From Adenanthera pavonina (taxonomy: Eukaryota > Streptophyta > Magnoliopsida > Fabales > Fabaceae): a stretch of DNA of 64,000 nt. A program made the translations under genes and the position numbers. Under the pieces are notes generated by a model, which saw nothing but the letters and a program-made list of their open reading frames with translations, made no database searches and was not told the DNA's origin. The stretch lies in assembly GCA_026686845.1 (NCBI GenBank), contig JAIVEN010000024.1:2963501-3027500 (forward strand), read 5' to 3'. Below, one piece after another: positions 1 through 11,779 of this stretch (position 1 is the first letter of the stretch; the number at the start of each line of letters is the position of its first letter).

Positions 1-489
1 TTTTTCTAATGTTAAGGGGAAAAGTGTTGCCGCATGTGAAAAATGTTGTAGTGTTAGTTGCATACTAAAGTGACAATTCATTGAGTTAGGTGAAATATAG
101 AAATATTCTATGTGAATCATTCTGCAGACTATTATCTCTTTTAGTAATATTGCCTTAATCTTAGGTTTTCATTACCTTAGTTTTCTTAACTTGGAACTAT
201 TTAATGAAGTTGATAGTCTAATGTCATCCTTGTATATTGCCATTCAACGTGGTTTTTATATGTAATGGTCAGTTTTGTTGTATGTAATTGTTTTTAGTTA
301 GATTGGCAAAAAAAATGGATTGGATTCTATTATTACATATTCATGTTTAGGTAGGATTGATAGTTTGGAACAATATGTCAGTTGTATAGAACTAATATGC
401 TCTAAAATTTTTGTTACTATTGTGGCTGAAAAAATTGCATTGGTTGTTTTATATATTTAGCTATAAATACATATCTAGAAATGGTTTTA
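1..489. other. AT-rich DNA, no gene seen
   Basis: I see no open frame of useful length and no recognisable motif here. It may be the interior of the CACTA-like element whose end lies at 743, or older host DNA. Confidence 0.4.
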
Positions 490-743
490 TCGTAATATAT
501 CTTTTTTAAAAAAAGACCCCTTCTGAAGGGGTTCCCATTGACATCTATTTTCTTGGGAAACAGACATCACCTTTTGATGTCTGTTTTTCAAGAAAATAGA
601 CATCAAAGGGGTCCCTTTGATGTTTGTTTCTAAAATAGACATAAATAGCTAAACTTTCTATGTCTCTAGCTTCAACGTCCTTTTTAAAATAGATGTTAAA
701 TGCCTAAAATAATAGACGTAAAATGGGGTCTTCTGAAGTAGTG
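490..743. mobile_element. CACTA-like DNA transposon terminus
   Basis: The stretch ends in CTTCTGAAGTAGTG. Read from the other strand this starts CACTACTTCAGAAG, the usual CACTA layout. Inside are direct and inverted subterminal repeats built on GACATCTATTTT, GACATCAAAGGGG and ACCCCTTCTGAAGGGG, expected near CACTA ends where the transposase binds. The opposite terminus is not identified and may lie left of the window. No transposase coding is visible. The element would sit in or next to the pol-ORF3 spacer of the Sirevirus-like fragment to its right. Confidence 0.45.
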
Positions 744-1439
744 TGAATTGATTTTCTGGTATGCATAGTCTTTGTGTTTGAGGTTATTCGAATAAGGTAT
801 GAGGCTTTTCATGAAAATGAGAGCTCATATGAACCTCTGATCTCTGTGAAGCTCGATTTTAGGATAAGGTCATTACCTTATATGCATAACCTTCCTTGAC
901 TGATTCATTGTATGTGTATTGTGAAATTTGATTTCAGGATAACTTATCCATATAACATTACATCCAGAGAGAAAGTTTCCAAAGTAAGAACGTTATTTGC
1001 ATAAGATGGCATGGTTATCCTGATAACCTATTGTTTGCCAATTTTTTGTGTGCTTTTTGTAAAACTTCTTTTCATGATAACGTGGGGTGCTTGTCCAGAT
1101 AACTTTTCTCTTCTCCCTTCTGTCTCAACTTGGTTATGCAGATAACCTAACGACCTTATCTGCATAACCCAAACAAACCATGCTCCTACATATACTCTTT
1201 GAAGCTCGTTATTTGGATAACCTGCATATGCTATGCGCATAAGCTAGAAACAATATATAGGAATCTTTGTTTTTCAATAGTCCCTTGTGTAGAAAACCTA
1301 GTCCTATCCTGAAAACCTCCATTCGCACTCCTCAAGATTTCCAAAATCTCCCAAGTTGCATTCTATTCCTTGAATTCAAACTACTTTTCGGCCTATTCTA
1401 AACCTCCTTCACCATCCTAAATCATCTGGAATCATTGCT
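744..1439 (+). repeat. Spacer before ORF3 of element A, with palindromic words
   Basis: Between about 780 and 1245 the words TTATCCTGATAACC, TTATGCAGATAACC, TTATCTGCATAACC and close variants recur on both strands. They are the same words as in this element's LTR (4250-4960). A segment near 1390-1406 (TTTTCGGCC then TATTCTAAACC) aligns with the TATA-like site that lies about 40 bp before the ORF3 ATG in elements 1 and D. No coding is seen. Confidence 0.65.
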
Positions 1440-3647
1440 ATGGCTAAGACTAATAGAGGAAACTAAGGGGAATGACCACAGTGTAACATGAATTCCAAAT
1501 ATGCTACAAAATCACCAAGCCAAAGGAAAAGGAAAGTTAAAGCTGGATCGAGTATTCCAACAAAGAAGCCCAGAACACCAAAATCAAAGGAAATCCCAGA
1601 ATCTGAGCCTCAAGTTGACACTTACATAAATTCATCTGCTACTGAGTCTGAGCAAGCTTTAATTACAGATGAGCTTGTTAGCATAATGATTTTAAAGTAA
1701 TCATATTAGGCTAGCTTTAAGAAACGTAAGGTAGTTAAGCCTCATTTTGTTAAAATAGAAGAGCTTCTTATGGGGAATAAGTTTGAATTTGTTGGATAAT
1801 TGGAGAACCATAGGGGTCTGATAGAATCGAAGGAAGAATATGATGAGGAAGTTGTCCATGGATGGTACAATTCCTTAAGGATAAATAATGAAACAAAAGT
1901 GCTTGAAGTGAGGCTAAGGAAAAGGTGGATAACACTACACCCTAATTTACTCTCTGAGATTCTGCACCTGCCCATTGGAGGAATCAGAGTAAACATTGAT
2001 ACAACAAAGTATCCCCTTGAGAATGAAAATGTTGATGAAGATGTTGGAGGGGAAGCTAAGTACAAATGGAGCACAATTGTATCTAAACTGCTTAGGCAAA
2101 GACAAAATGTGCCTTCTGAAGGGAAGATAGCTCCAACTCATCTGAGTGTTGAGAATAGGGTACTCCACTATATTGTTTCTTGTATGTTCTTCAACAAGAG
2201 TAAAGGCTTCAATTATCTGTCTAGAGGAGAATTCCAAGTCATGGTGCTGCTGATAAAGGTAAAACCAGTGAATGTGGTTGACATCATCTTGCAGAGAATG
2301 TAGAAAGCAAGAACTTACAAGCAGGACTCTCAGTTGCCATATGGGCATCTCATCACCAAAATCCTAAAGTATCACAACATTATACATATTGAAAGAGGCC
2401 ATGCATTGCTTCTTGAAGAGTTCAATGAGAAAGCACTATAGAAGATGGGGATGAGTCTGACAAATGGCAGATGGATTGACAGGGAAAGGGATATTGAAGA
2501 AAGTGAAGCAGGTTTTGAATCAACAGATGCAATCAAGAGTCATGAAGTTAGTGATTCCAGTTTCTCTTCACTTGCTGATCCTCAACAGCCTTTGCACCCT
2601 GAACCACATACTCCTACTCCTACACCAAACAAACTTGATGAAATCCCAGCCACTGACCTACCTACACCTTCTGACATTCCTACCTTGTATTAGAACCTAT
2701 TCCAGATTGCCATGACCACCAGGAAAGAACACATAGAAGATATCATCAACCTTGGGTATCTCATTGCTGAGATGTAAGACAAATTTGAAACCAAACTTGA
2801 AAATCTTACCCAAGAAGTGAAATCCCTGCGTGACCAATTAGCATCTAGTGTTTCTCAGCTTTCCTCTTCACCAATCCAACTATCTCCTCCTTTATTCACT
2901 GGACCTACTACTTTTCTTGAGACTTCTGCATAATCTCTACTAGCTGATGTAGCTATTCCTTCCTCCTTAAAGTCTCCTGCTTTATTAGAGGATCTAGGTC
3001 TTAACTTGGATTATGGAATTGAGGATAAGGAATCTGATCAGATAGTAGAAACTGACAAGGATCAGGATAGAGTTTTAGTTCTTGTGTCTGAAGGAGTCTT
3101 CATTCACCAAATCTATCTCCAGCACCACAGATAAGAGCTTAATGCTCTTTTTCCTCCTCCACCTGACCCAATCTCCTTTGAGGGTATCAATTACCTAGTT
3201 GATGCAGCTGTGCAAGAAATAATAACCATTCCCTCTGATATTCATCCTTCTCCTGCACCTCATCCTACTGTATCACCATCTCTTGTGATGCTAGATATTC
3301 CTTTCATCCCTGTGTTTCCTTCTGCTCCTCCTGTCCATACTGGTGTACCACTTTAGGCTATCCTAGTGTCCTCAGTTCTAGCTCCTTCTCCAACATTCCC
3401 TCTATCCCTAGATGAGAGACTTCAATTGATCAGGTAAAGGAAGGCCAAGATTGATCAAGAGATTGCTCGGCTTGATGCAGAAGCAGTTAAATACTCCCTA
3501 GTTGTTGATGACAAAAAGGGGGAGAAGGAAGATAAAGAGAAAGAAGAGAAAGAAAAGGAAGATGAAGAGAAGAAGGAAAAGGAGAAGAAGAAAAAGAAGA
3601 AAACTGAGAAGAAGAAAATATTCACCCTTTCAAAGAAAGAGACGTAA
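1440..3647 (+). pseudogene. ORF3 of Sirevirus-like element A, decayed
   Basis: This is the third ORF, downstream of pol. It opens with an ATG whose product begins MAKTN, comparable to MARVK in elements 1 and D, and closes with TAA after a lysine-rich tail. The best-preserved core is 1800-2303, with VLHYIVS and DIILQRM, which match VRILHYIVS and HIILQRM of the other copies. A proline/serine/threonine-rich acidic section follows, then a Lys/Glu tail. Eleven in-frame stops (starting at 1464, 1698, 1797, 2301, 2439, 2691, 2775, 2931, 3132, 3354 and 3435) break it, yet I find no frameshift across 2.2 kb. Function is unknown. Family resemblance is to the domain labelled putative plant transposon protein, from memory. 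Confidence 0.7.
3513..3526 (+). other. Polypurine tract copy 1, inside ORF3 (element A)
   Basis: AAAAAGGGGGAGAA lies within the ORF3 reading frame and encodes a Lys-Lys-Gly-Glu-Lys stretch. It is repeated almost exactly next to the LTR. Confidence 0.7.
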
Positions 3648-3850
3648 CTAGACTTGCTATGTTTTTGTTCTTGTGTGTTTTTCTTCAGTTGTGTTTTTTG
3701 CTGCTAATTTTGTATGTAATCCCTCTTAATTGTAATGACTACCTATGATTCAATGACTTCCCTTCTGTGAACTCTGTCCATTCTTGATTTACTTTGCTCT
3801 GAAAATATATGCATTGCAGTATCTGATCTTATTTAAACCATGCATACATT

Positions 3851-3860
3851 GAGGGGGAGC
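3851..3860 (+). other. Polypurine tract copy 2 (element A)
   Basis: GAGGGGGAGC between ORF3 and the LTR, at the same relative place in elements 1 and D. Multiple polypurine tracts with this core are a known Sirevirus feature. Confidence 0.65.
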
Positions 3861-3912
3861 TTTATACAAACCCAAAGCACTAATGAACTCTTTAAGTTGT
3901 TTTGTCATCATC

Positions 3913-3926
3913 AAAAAGGGGGAGGA
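3913..3926 (+). other. Polypurine tract copy 3, LTR-adjacent (element A)
   Basis: AAAAAGGGGGAGGA abuts the TG that opens the LTR. This is the expected plus-strand priming site. Confidence 0.8.
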
Positions 3927-5601
3927 TGTTAATTCAGATGGTTTTGATAATTCTAAACAACAATGAGCTTGGAAATCCAATATCAAAGGAACACAAGTTA
4001 TATGAAGAACAAAGCTTGAGTTTCCTGAAGATTGAAGAGTTATTTTATATATTTTAGGAATCCATTTGTAAAGGAAGGTAGTTAAGCTTTGAAATTTACC
4101 TCACCCAATATTGAATAAGATATCTATTTTAATGATTAGTGATTAGCTCAGTATTTCAAAATGGCTTTCATGAAAATGTTTTTGCTTATGATAATAAAGT
4201 CTTAATTTCAAAGTTGTTTTTAAGTGCTCTTATCTTGTTTTCATGAAAAGGGTTACCTTATGCACATAACTGTGAAGGTTATGATGATAAAGACTCAATC
4301 TTAGCTTTTTTAAATGTCCCTTCTTCAATTTCATGAAAAGAAATTGAGGTTATCTGCATAACATAGCTATGCACCATGTTTTCAGGACTGTTTAGGTGGT
4401 TATCCTGATAAGGTGGGCATCTTATTCGCATAAGGGAGTAAGCAATGAAGACCAATTGTACTGTACATCCTGTTATTTGCATAACTTAGGGAGGTTATCT
4501 GTATAACATGTGTTATAGAGCACTTGGACTCTTCTCTGTTAAATAGATTATCCGCATAACTTAGGGAGGTTATCCATATAATCTATGTTTTAGTGCCTTT
4601 AGACTTTTCTTGGTTAAAAAGGTTATCCGCATAACCTAGGGACATTATTCGCATAACCTATGTTACAAAACTCATGATCCTTCTTTAGCAAAATGATTTA
4701 TCAACATAATCTTGAGAGGTTATCCTAATAACCTAAGTTTTACAATAACTCAGTTTGAGAAAAACTTAATGTTATCCTAACAACTGAGTAGGTTTTCATA
4801 AAAATATTTTTGAGCTAAAACTTAGTCATTCGTGTATGAACATTATTTGTATAACCTAACTAGATTATCTGTGTAACGAAAGGTCTAAGTTGAAAACAAG
4901 AGCCAATGGTTACCCATTATTTGCATAACCTCAGGAGGTTATCTGCATAACCTCTATCAGATGCATTTAATGTAGTCAGTGAATGGCTATTTTTCTGAGA
5001 GTAACGGCTAATTTTTGTCTCCACTGGATAGTTTTGCTTTAAAACTATAAATAGGACCTCATTTAAGTTGTTGGATAATAAGGAAAAACATAAAAATGCC
5101 AAATCACTATAGAATTAATTACTGATTCTTTCAAAATTTACCTACCATCTGTTTAGCTTCTTCATTGTACTTAAACTTTTATATCCACTCTTTTGAGAGA
5201 GTATTTTCATTTTGTATATCTCTATACACTTCTTGATAGAGCTTAGTGTGAGAATACACTAAGAACGTTGTTCTTACTCTTGAGTGAGAAGAGTGATAGA
5301 GGTTTGTTCAGCTCAAGGTCCGAGTTGAGTTGTACTGCTATTTTTCCAAGAACCCATTCAAATCTTGCAAAGAATAGTAGAGAAATCCCAAGTGGTGGTT
5401 TAAGGACTGGATGTAGGTTAAGTGGAGTAGACCAAACTAGGATAAATCTCTGTGTCCTCTTCTCATTTACTTTGCAAGTGCTCTTTATATCTTATACTCT
5501 ATTTTTTAGAAACTTCTATTATTACTACTATGTTTCACTTTTTACATAAAAATTCAAACTTTCCAATTTAACCCCCGTTATGGGAAGCCAGCTGACTAAC
5601 A
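3927..5601 (+). repeat. LTR of Sirevirus-like element A (3' LTR)
   Basis: It starts TGTTAATTCAGATGG directly after the polypurine tract and ends GCTGACTAACA. A TATA box (TATAAATA, 5046-5053) lies about 1.1 kb in. Upstream of it, from about 4250 to 4960, are many copies of GGTTATCCGCATAACC-type near-palindromes on both strands. Downstream, the R/U5 part carries the conserved words CTCAAGTGGTGG, AGTGGAG and GATAAATCTCTG found in the other LTRs here. The open frame at 5268-5549 lies inside this LTR and is not a gene. Confidence 0.8.
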
Positions 5602-6633
5602 TTTATTAGATAGGATCTCTCATGGAAGACAACAGAAGATACAACACTGTGAAGTAAGTTTTCTTGTAGAAGATAATGGATAAATTAGTAATGGAATCAT
5701 TCTTTAGCCTATCAATCCAAAGAAGAGATTTCCAAAGAATTAAACGAGTTTCAATGCATTTGGACAGTAGTTAATCTTATAAGTCCAGCAGCCTGTGATC
5801 ACCTACATATTATCAAACCTCATATGAGAAGACACAAGCCAATAGCTCATACTTTTATGCTTGACTTTCTTGATCTAAATAGACTATCCCATAATTCCAT
5901 CACTTGGAAGAACTTCAACATTACATCTTGACCTTTGGTCATGTGTAGGAATATTCTTTTGAGGAGTGATAGAATGCATTAGTTGCAGATAATTCCAATA
6001 ATGATTAATTTTGTTCACCAATGACGGAGGATCCATCTTAGAAGAATTGTCATCACGATTTTAAATGCTAACTCAGTAGATAAAGACCTATAGTACTGAT
6101 GTTTCCAAGTAATCTTGTCATCACAATTGAAAAAGAAAAAAGATGAACTCAGAATATTAAAAGCAATATTAGGTTCATGAAAAGCTTGAATCCAGGACTT
6201 GTTCCATTTATAAGGGCTAGTAAAGATAAGATCAACTACAGTATTTGAATTGGTACCTATGTGAATTGTTGTTCTACTTAAGAGGCCACCATAAGGGATG
6301 AGAAATTTTGATTTCTCTTCTATTACCAATTTTCCATTGTAGATTTAGCGAGTTCAAAATCTTTTTTTCTTAAATAATCCTTTTCAAATCCAAGAAGAAT
6401 TATATGGATTATAAAAGATTTGAGAAAAATCACAATTGACATATTTATGCTTAAGAGTGCAACCAATCAATAACATCTCTATGTGATTCAAGCATCAATA
6501 GTGGTAATGATGACAAAGACAACCCGAGAAAAACTTGAAACCCTAAGCAATATCGAAATTGCTTTCTTCAACGGACCACCCACACACTTGACTCACTATT
6601 GACCACAAGAGATGTTACCTTCAACAAACCACC
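5602..6633. other. Unassigned DNA with a possible LINE remnant
   Basis: Apart from the minus-strand fragment at 6015-6329, nothing recognisable is seen. The sequence immediately after the LTR end (TTTAT) cannot be tested as a target duplication. Confidence 0.4.
6015..6329 (-). pseudogene. Possible LINE (non-LTR) ORF2 C-terminal remnant
   Basis: The 104-codon frame reads VVDLI..WNKSWI..F, then DDKITWK..YYRSLSTELAFKI. That spacing resembles the segment between the reverse transcriptase and the terminal zinc-binding region of plant L1-type ORF2 proteins (VSDLI..WN..I..F, then D.I.WK..G.YSVKSAY). The frame is short, has no flanking RT motif that I can see, and decays on both sides. It could instead be a chance frame. 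No poly-A tail or target duplication was identified. Confidence 0.35.
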
Positions 6634-6638
6634 ACAAG
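6634..6638. repeat. Target site duplication ACAAG (left)
   Basis: ACAAG directly precedes TGTAACATC. The identical word follows the right end of the solo LTR at 9038-9042. Confidence 0.85.
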
Positions 6639-9037
6639 TGTAACATCTAAATTTATATGATTTTGTTTAAATTCTAGTTTAGAGAATTATTGCATAATTA
6701 GAATTAAAAGAGCTTAAATATCTTATGAAAATCAAATTAGGGACTAAATTGCAAAGGATGATCAGGGACCAAATTCCAAAGAAAGTTGGATGGCATAATT
6801 GAAAATATTAATTATTAGCAAAAAGACAAAAAAGGGGACATAGATGTCATTTTCTCAAACAAATTATCTATCCAGTATTTGTTAAGACTGGTTATAGGAG
6901 ATGATTTAGGAAAATTATCGTAAGAAATTATACTCTAATAAGCAAAATCAGAAAATAGATATATTGGGCAGAAAATTGATCCGAAGTTCCATAATCTGTA
7001 AATTAATAAGAATTAGAAAATAAGTTTGGATCAGGAAACTCAGATATATTAAGGTATATAAAGAGATACTAGATTTTTCTATAAGATTTAAATAGCCATA
7101 GAATCGGTCTAATAGATATTGGGCCAAAATCGGAGTCTGGGCCCAGTAAGACTGCACCGGTTTCTTAATAGGCCAAAAGTACTATTCATGGAGGCCCAAT
7201 AATGATGTAGAAGACCCTAATAGGCTAGGGATGATTTTTGGGAAGCCCAGAAGTATTATTGACAAGAATAGCTCAAATGATATCAAGAAAGGATAAAGAG
7301 CTCAATGAGCCCAATTCACCCGATTCCTAGGCTAATTAAATTATAGATGACCCAATAGAATATGAAATAATCAAAAATAAGTCCAAAATAATATTAGAAG
7401 GTTTATAATAATCCTCTATGCAGAGAAGTTACAGGAAAAACTAATCAGCACTAATTTTATCGGTGTTTTCGGTTAGAGCCCAATAAGGTAAAATATCTTC
7501 TAAAATAAATTATATGGGCTTAGAAATGATTAATTAAGGTCATAATGAGTTTGAAATTCATATTTTAAATATATTTATGCATGAAAAATTTTACCAGACA
7601 AAATTTACATAATTAGAGCCCGAAAACCCGGTATATGTTGAAATTGGGCCTAGAATTAAATGGTTTAAGCCCAAATAATTAAAGGCACTATCTTGGGCTG
7701 AATTATCACTCAAAATTTCATGCAAATAAGAAGGAAAAGGAGTGGAGAAGAGTTAACCACCATGCATGACACTATTTCAAAGATTAGGTGTCAAAATTGG
7801 AAGTTTGGATGAAGTAAGCCTATGTAAGCATAATGATGCAATATTTACCTTATTTGGAGATAAAAGTGGCATCCAAATTAATGAAAAGAGAGGGAAAATT
7901 AATTAGATAACAATTATGTGAAGAAATTAGGTGTATGGTGGAGAAAAGAGATGATGTAGTGTAATTTTGGCCCTTGGATCAAAAGTTAATCCAATGGATG
8001 GAGTTGCTTCTTGTTGTCTATAAATAGGCTCTTCCTCCCCTCCATTATTCACACCAAAAATGATAATCCACCATATATTAGTGAGAGAGTGAGTTATAGA
8101 GAGAAGGAGGAGAAGAGGAAAGGAAAATTTGCAAGTTTAAGGTAACATCTTTTCTCTTTCTTGCATTTTATTTCTAAATGGTTGTTTAGATCTTGTATTT
8201 CTATGATTGGTCGGTAGAAAAATGTTTATGTTATGAATATGATGATGATGTTGGATCAAAATGGTGAAAGAATGATGAATATGCTATGAATTTTGCATGA
8301 ACAAGCATGAACATGTGAAGAACATGATGAACATGCTAAAAGATGCCTTTTGATCCTAAATGTTACTATGCCAAAATGAAATCATGTTTCTTGCAATTAT
8401 TTTTAAATATTATGCTAAGAATGGGAATATGATGTTATTGGGATTTTCTTAAATCTCACCCCACCAAATATCTAACCATGATTAGGTTTAAATCATGTGA
8501 AAGACAAGGAGATAAAGGAGGATCCATAAAGAAATATGAAGGATATTTTGGATGCTTATGTAATATCAAGTATAATGACATTTTATGTCAGAATTATGTA
8601 AATTATGTGTGACTCCTAGATGATGAATAAAAGTATGTTTTGGAACAATTTTATATGTGTTATGTGACTACCATTGAAAGTATGGTATTATGGAATTTTA
8701 GGGAATGAAATTTGGAAAAATTAGGCTAAAGTTGCAAGTAAATTCACTAAATTTACTGTAGCAATCTGCCTAATAAAAATACAAATTAATATTTTTCCCT
8801 TATTGAGTATTTTAAGAGATAAATTTAGCAATTTGAACCACCCTTAAATGATTTTTCTAGAATTAGTTATAATGTTTCAAAATTCAGCTAAATTTTTATG
8901 TTTACCAAATGAATAGTGACTTTTGGTAAATTTTTGGAATTTTCGAATTTGGCCCAAATTTGCTTCCAAATACATCTAATTGGAACCTAAACTACTAAGA
9001 ATGAATAGTAAATGGTTCCTAAGGTTAAGGTGTGACA
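6639..9037 (+). mobile_element. Solo LTR, gypsy type, 2399 bp
   Basis: It begins TGTAACATCTAAATT and ends AAGGTGTGACA, with perfect ACAAG duplications on both sides. There is no internal region, so it is the product of LTR-LTR recombination. Plus orientation is inferred from the TGTAACATC start, which matches the coding-strand LTR start of the gypsy element at 11780-33577. A TATA-like CTATAAATAGG lies near 8019-8029. No coding. Confidence 0.85.
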
Positions 9038-9042
9038 ACAAG
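9038..9042. repeat. Target site duplication ACAAG (right)
   Basis: Pairs exactly with 6634-6638. Confidence 0.85.
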
Positions 9043-11774
9043 CATCATCACCCCTATCGTGACTCAAGATGAACTTCAAGTGCGCCATTTCCTTCTTTGC
9101 TCTATTTTGGATTTCCTCACACCACTTTGTTCAACAAGTTTTTTTATTTTTTTTCCTTCTTATTAAATCAAGGGCATTTTGGTCACTTTAGTACTCTTTT
9201 TTTAATTCCCATCATGCCGCTAGTTCAAAACCCAAATAAGTTTCTCTCACCTCCTAGAAACCAAATATCTCCATTTTCTATACCCAAAAACCAATTCTCC
9301 CTAATTTAAACTTAGAAAACCTTTTAGGATTAAAATCCGTTTGGAAACTACATTAATGTACTATTTTGTTCAAAATTTTCTTAAAAAAATTATCTTCATT
9401 TAATTTTTTGTTATCTTATTTTAGATTGGAATTATAACAACTAATATTTTAAATAAATCATGTATGAGTGATTATTCTATTATTTTTTTCATAAGTTGAA
9501 CTTAGGGTTATATCCCTCAAAGTAACGGGATTTGGATGTAAAAATAAAGATTAGGGACATATGAACATTACTACCTAGGTAAAAGTCTAATATACCAAAC
9601 AATCTAGTAGATCTTGATTTTTATGCATTTTTAACCCTATACTTAATGTTTTTAATCATGATTTATATTAATTTGACTTAATTAGATAATCTTTGAATTA
9701 ATTAGCCACTTTAGGAATCGATTCAGAATTTTTTATTAATTAGTGAAACATAAGCACTTGATTGTCATTGTCTTAATTATGAAATTTCCATATAGTTTAA
9801 TTCTTCCAATCATAATTAATTTTGCTTGATTAATGATTTCATAATTGAATTATTTCGGTGAGAATGATTGATTTGATTAGATTCTACCAAGTTCCTTTTC
9901 AAGGGAGTTTTAATTAATTTTATTCATGATTTTTCCATGTATTCCATCTTTTATTCCTTGCCCTTTATTCAATATTCTTATCTGAACCATTCATTCTATC
10001 TTTTAATATTGACCATGTATTTCCTCTTCTAATCTTGAAAATTTATTTTATATTTTAATCTTGATCATTCATTTCATCTTCTAATATTAGCCATCTATTT
10101 TATTTTTTAATCATAGCCATCCATTCTTTCTTTTAATCTTAGTCATCCATATATTTTTCATTATATTCTCCCTTGAATTTCAAAATTTCCCTAATAATTG
10201 GACATTTTGGGGTTTTATTTTTGGTATTTGAGCTTCATGACACATTTCTTTCGTATATATTAATTTATGACACATTAATTCAATGCGTGTGAATTATTTG
10301 GACCTACATTTTATTTTACTAAGCTACATGATTTAAACTAGAAGGAACTCCTGCACGATGCCCATGGTACTTTTTTTTTGTAATACATAGTTAAGAATAT
10401 GTTTTGAAAGATAATCTAAATTTAAAGAGTATCCCTAAATTGAAAAGAAATCTGAATTTAAATTTGGAAGGGGCATAAGCTAGTTGGCCCCTAATTTCAC
10501 TTCATCACCTATCTCTCTTATCTTCATTGGTCATGAAGAAATATTTAATTTTGATAAAATATAACAGAACTAATAGTTATTGAAATGTTCATAAAACTTT
10601 AAGTTAGAACTTATTTTCTTTTCAGCTTGGTAAAAAAAGAATTTAATTTTTATGTAAATGGTGCATGGACATTATAGTTTGTCCCTCCAAAAAAAAAAGA
10701 AAAAGAAAAACTTCTCCTCCTTTGAATATAATCCAAATGTACCCCCCCTCCCCCCAAAGCCAAAAGAAAAAAACCCATCCCCCAACATATCTATATACAA
10801 ATTGTATACACAGAATATGAACATAAAAAAAATTTCATATCAAATTGACATACAATTTAAAAAAGGTAAGCCATAATATATATATATATATGTATATATA
10901 ACACATGTTACAATAACATAGAATCATAGTTATCTTAAATCTTAATTGTTTACCAATCATCCTCTCTATTGGTTTGGAGGAATAATGTAACATCTTAAGG
11001 CACTTTAACAGGACTCCTAGACTTCAAAGACATCAACACACATCAACAGGGTACAAGGAAAGGGGAGCTCGCTGCGGTGAGGAGCTAACCAGCTTCTGAA
11101 TGAGGTGAACCAGATAAGCTCGACACTGTGGTTGGGGGGTACTAGCACCACAACGCCAAAGATTGATACATGTTAGCTTTTTGTTGATATTTTCTTGAAC
11201 TTCCAATGCAAACAACTCCTCGCTTTGACCTCTAATTGACCCAATTCCAAAGCCTACAAATCACTATACACTTCTAACCACTGGTGCAAATCTCACCTCA
11301 AAGTTCCTCTGTATGTAGATTTTGGACTCCTGAGACTGAAATGTATACTTTTAGGCTAATCCACGGCACCAACCCCTCTTAATCCTAAGCCAACAATCCA
11401 TTGTCAACAACAACCACTCTCACAAGTCATAATAGGCATAAGGACCTTGTTCAAGGATGTTACAACCTATAGGAACCAGTCTTTTAGGTTTTGGCCCCAT
11501 TGACCCCACTTTAACTAATCGGTTACATACTTATTTTCCACATAGACACCCATAATCCAAACCAAACACATCATCCAATTATTCACTTCAAAATGCATGT
11601 GAGCAACAAACCCTGAGCCCTAGGCAAAGCAATAAGAAGGATGAATTATGCACCCATCACCAACCATGCTAACATTCAACAAATAGCACTAGGAGGCTAA
11701 GAGATCCACAAACCAAACATAACTAACCATACATAATCATCAACATAAATGAGCATTTCAACTCTTAACCAACA
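9043..11774. other. Intergenic DNA without a recognised gene
   Basis: AT-rich sequence with poly-A/T runs, a 26-bp minisatellite (9993-10148), an A/C-rich patch at 10690-10790 and a short TA microsatellite near 10875-10900. A word like a gypsy LTR start (TGTAACATCTTAAGG) occurs near 10987, so part of 10987-11774 may be older gypsy-derived DNA. I could not find a matching end. The short open frames at 9097 and 10658 are low-complexity. Confidence 0.45.
9993..10148. repeat. Minisatellite, six 26-bp units
   Basis: Six consecutive units of exactly 26 bp start at 9993, 10019, 10045, 10071, 10097 and 10123. The loose consensus is ATTTYATCTTYTAATCTTRG followed by CCATCC-like sequence. Units are diverged but none carries an indel. 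Confidence 0.75.
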
Positions 11775-11779
11775 TAAAG
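11775..11779. repeat. Target site duplication TAAAG (left)
   Basis: TAAAG precedes the left gypsy LTR and recurs exactly at 33578-33582. Confidence 0.9.

Larger units (their letters stand above)
744..5601 (+). mobile_element. Sirevirus-like copia fragment A (3' part)
   Basis: This is the 3' third of a Ty1/copia element: pol-ORF3 spacer, decayed third ORF, three polypurine tracts and a 1675-bp LTR. Gag, pol and the 5' LTR are not in the window. The order and the third ORF match elements 1 and D, but the LTR palindromes are a different word (GTTATCYGCATAAC type), so this is another subfamily. No target duplication can be tested because the 5' end is missing. Confidence 0.8.

Noticed and set aside
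5268..5549. 93-codon frame in element A
   Set aside because: It lies wholly in the LTR R/U5 part that recurs in the other LTRs.
10984..11774. Left half of an older gypsy LTR split by the 11780 element
   Set aside because: TGTAACATC-like start is suggestive, but no matching terminus or duplication could be found on the right side after 33582.
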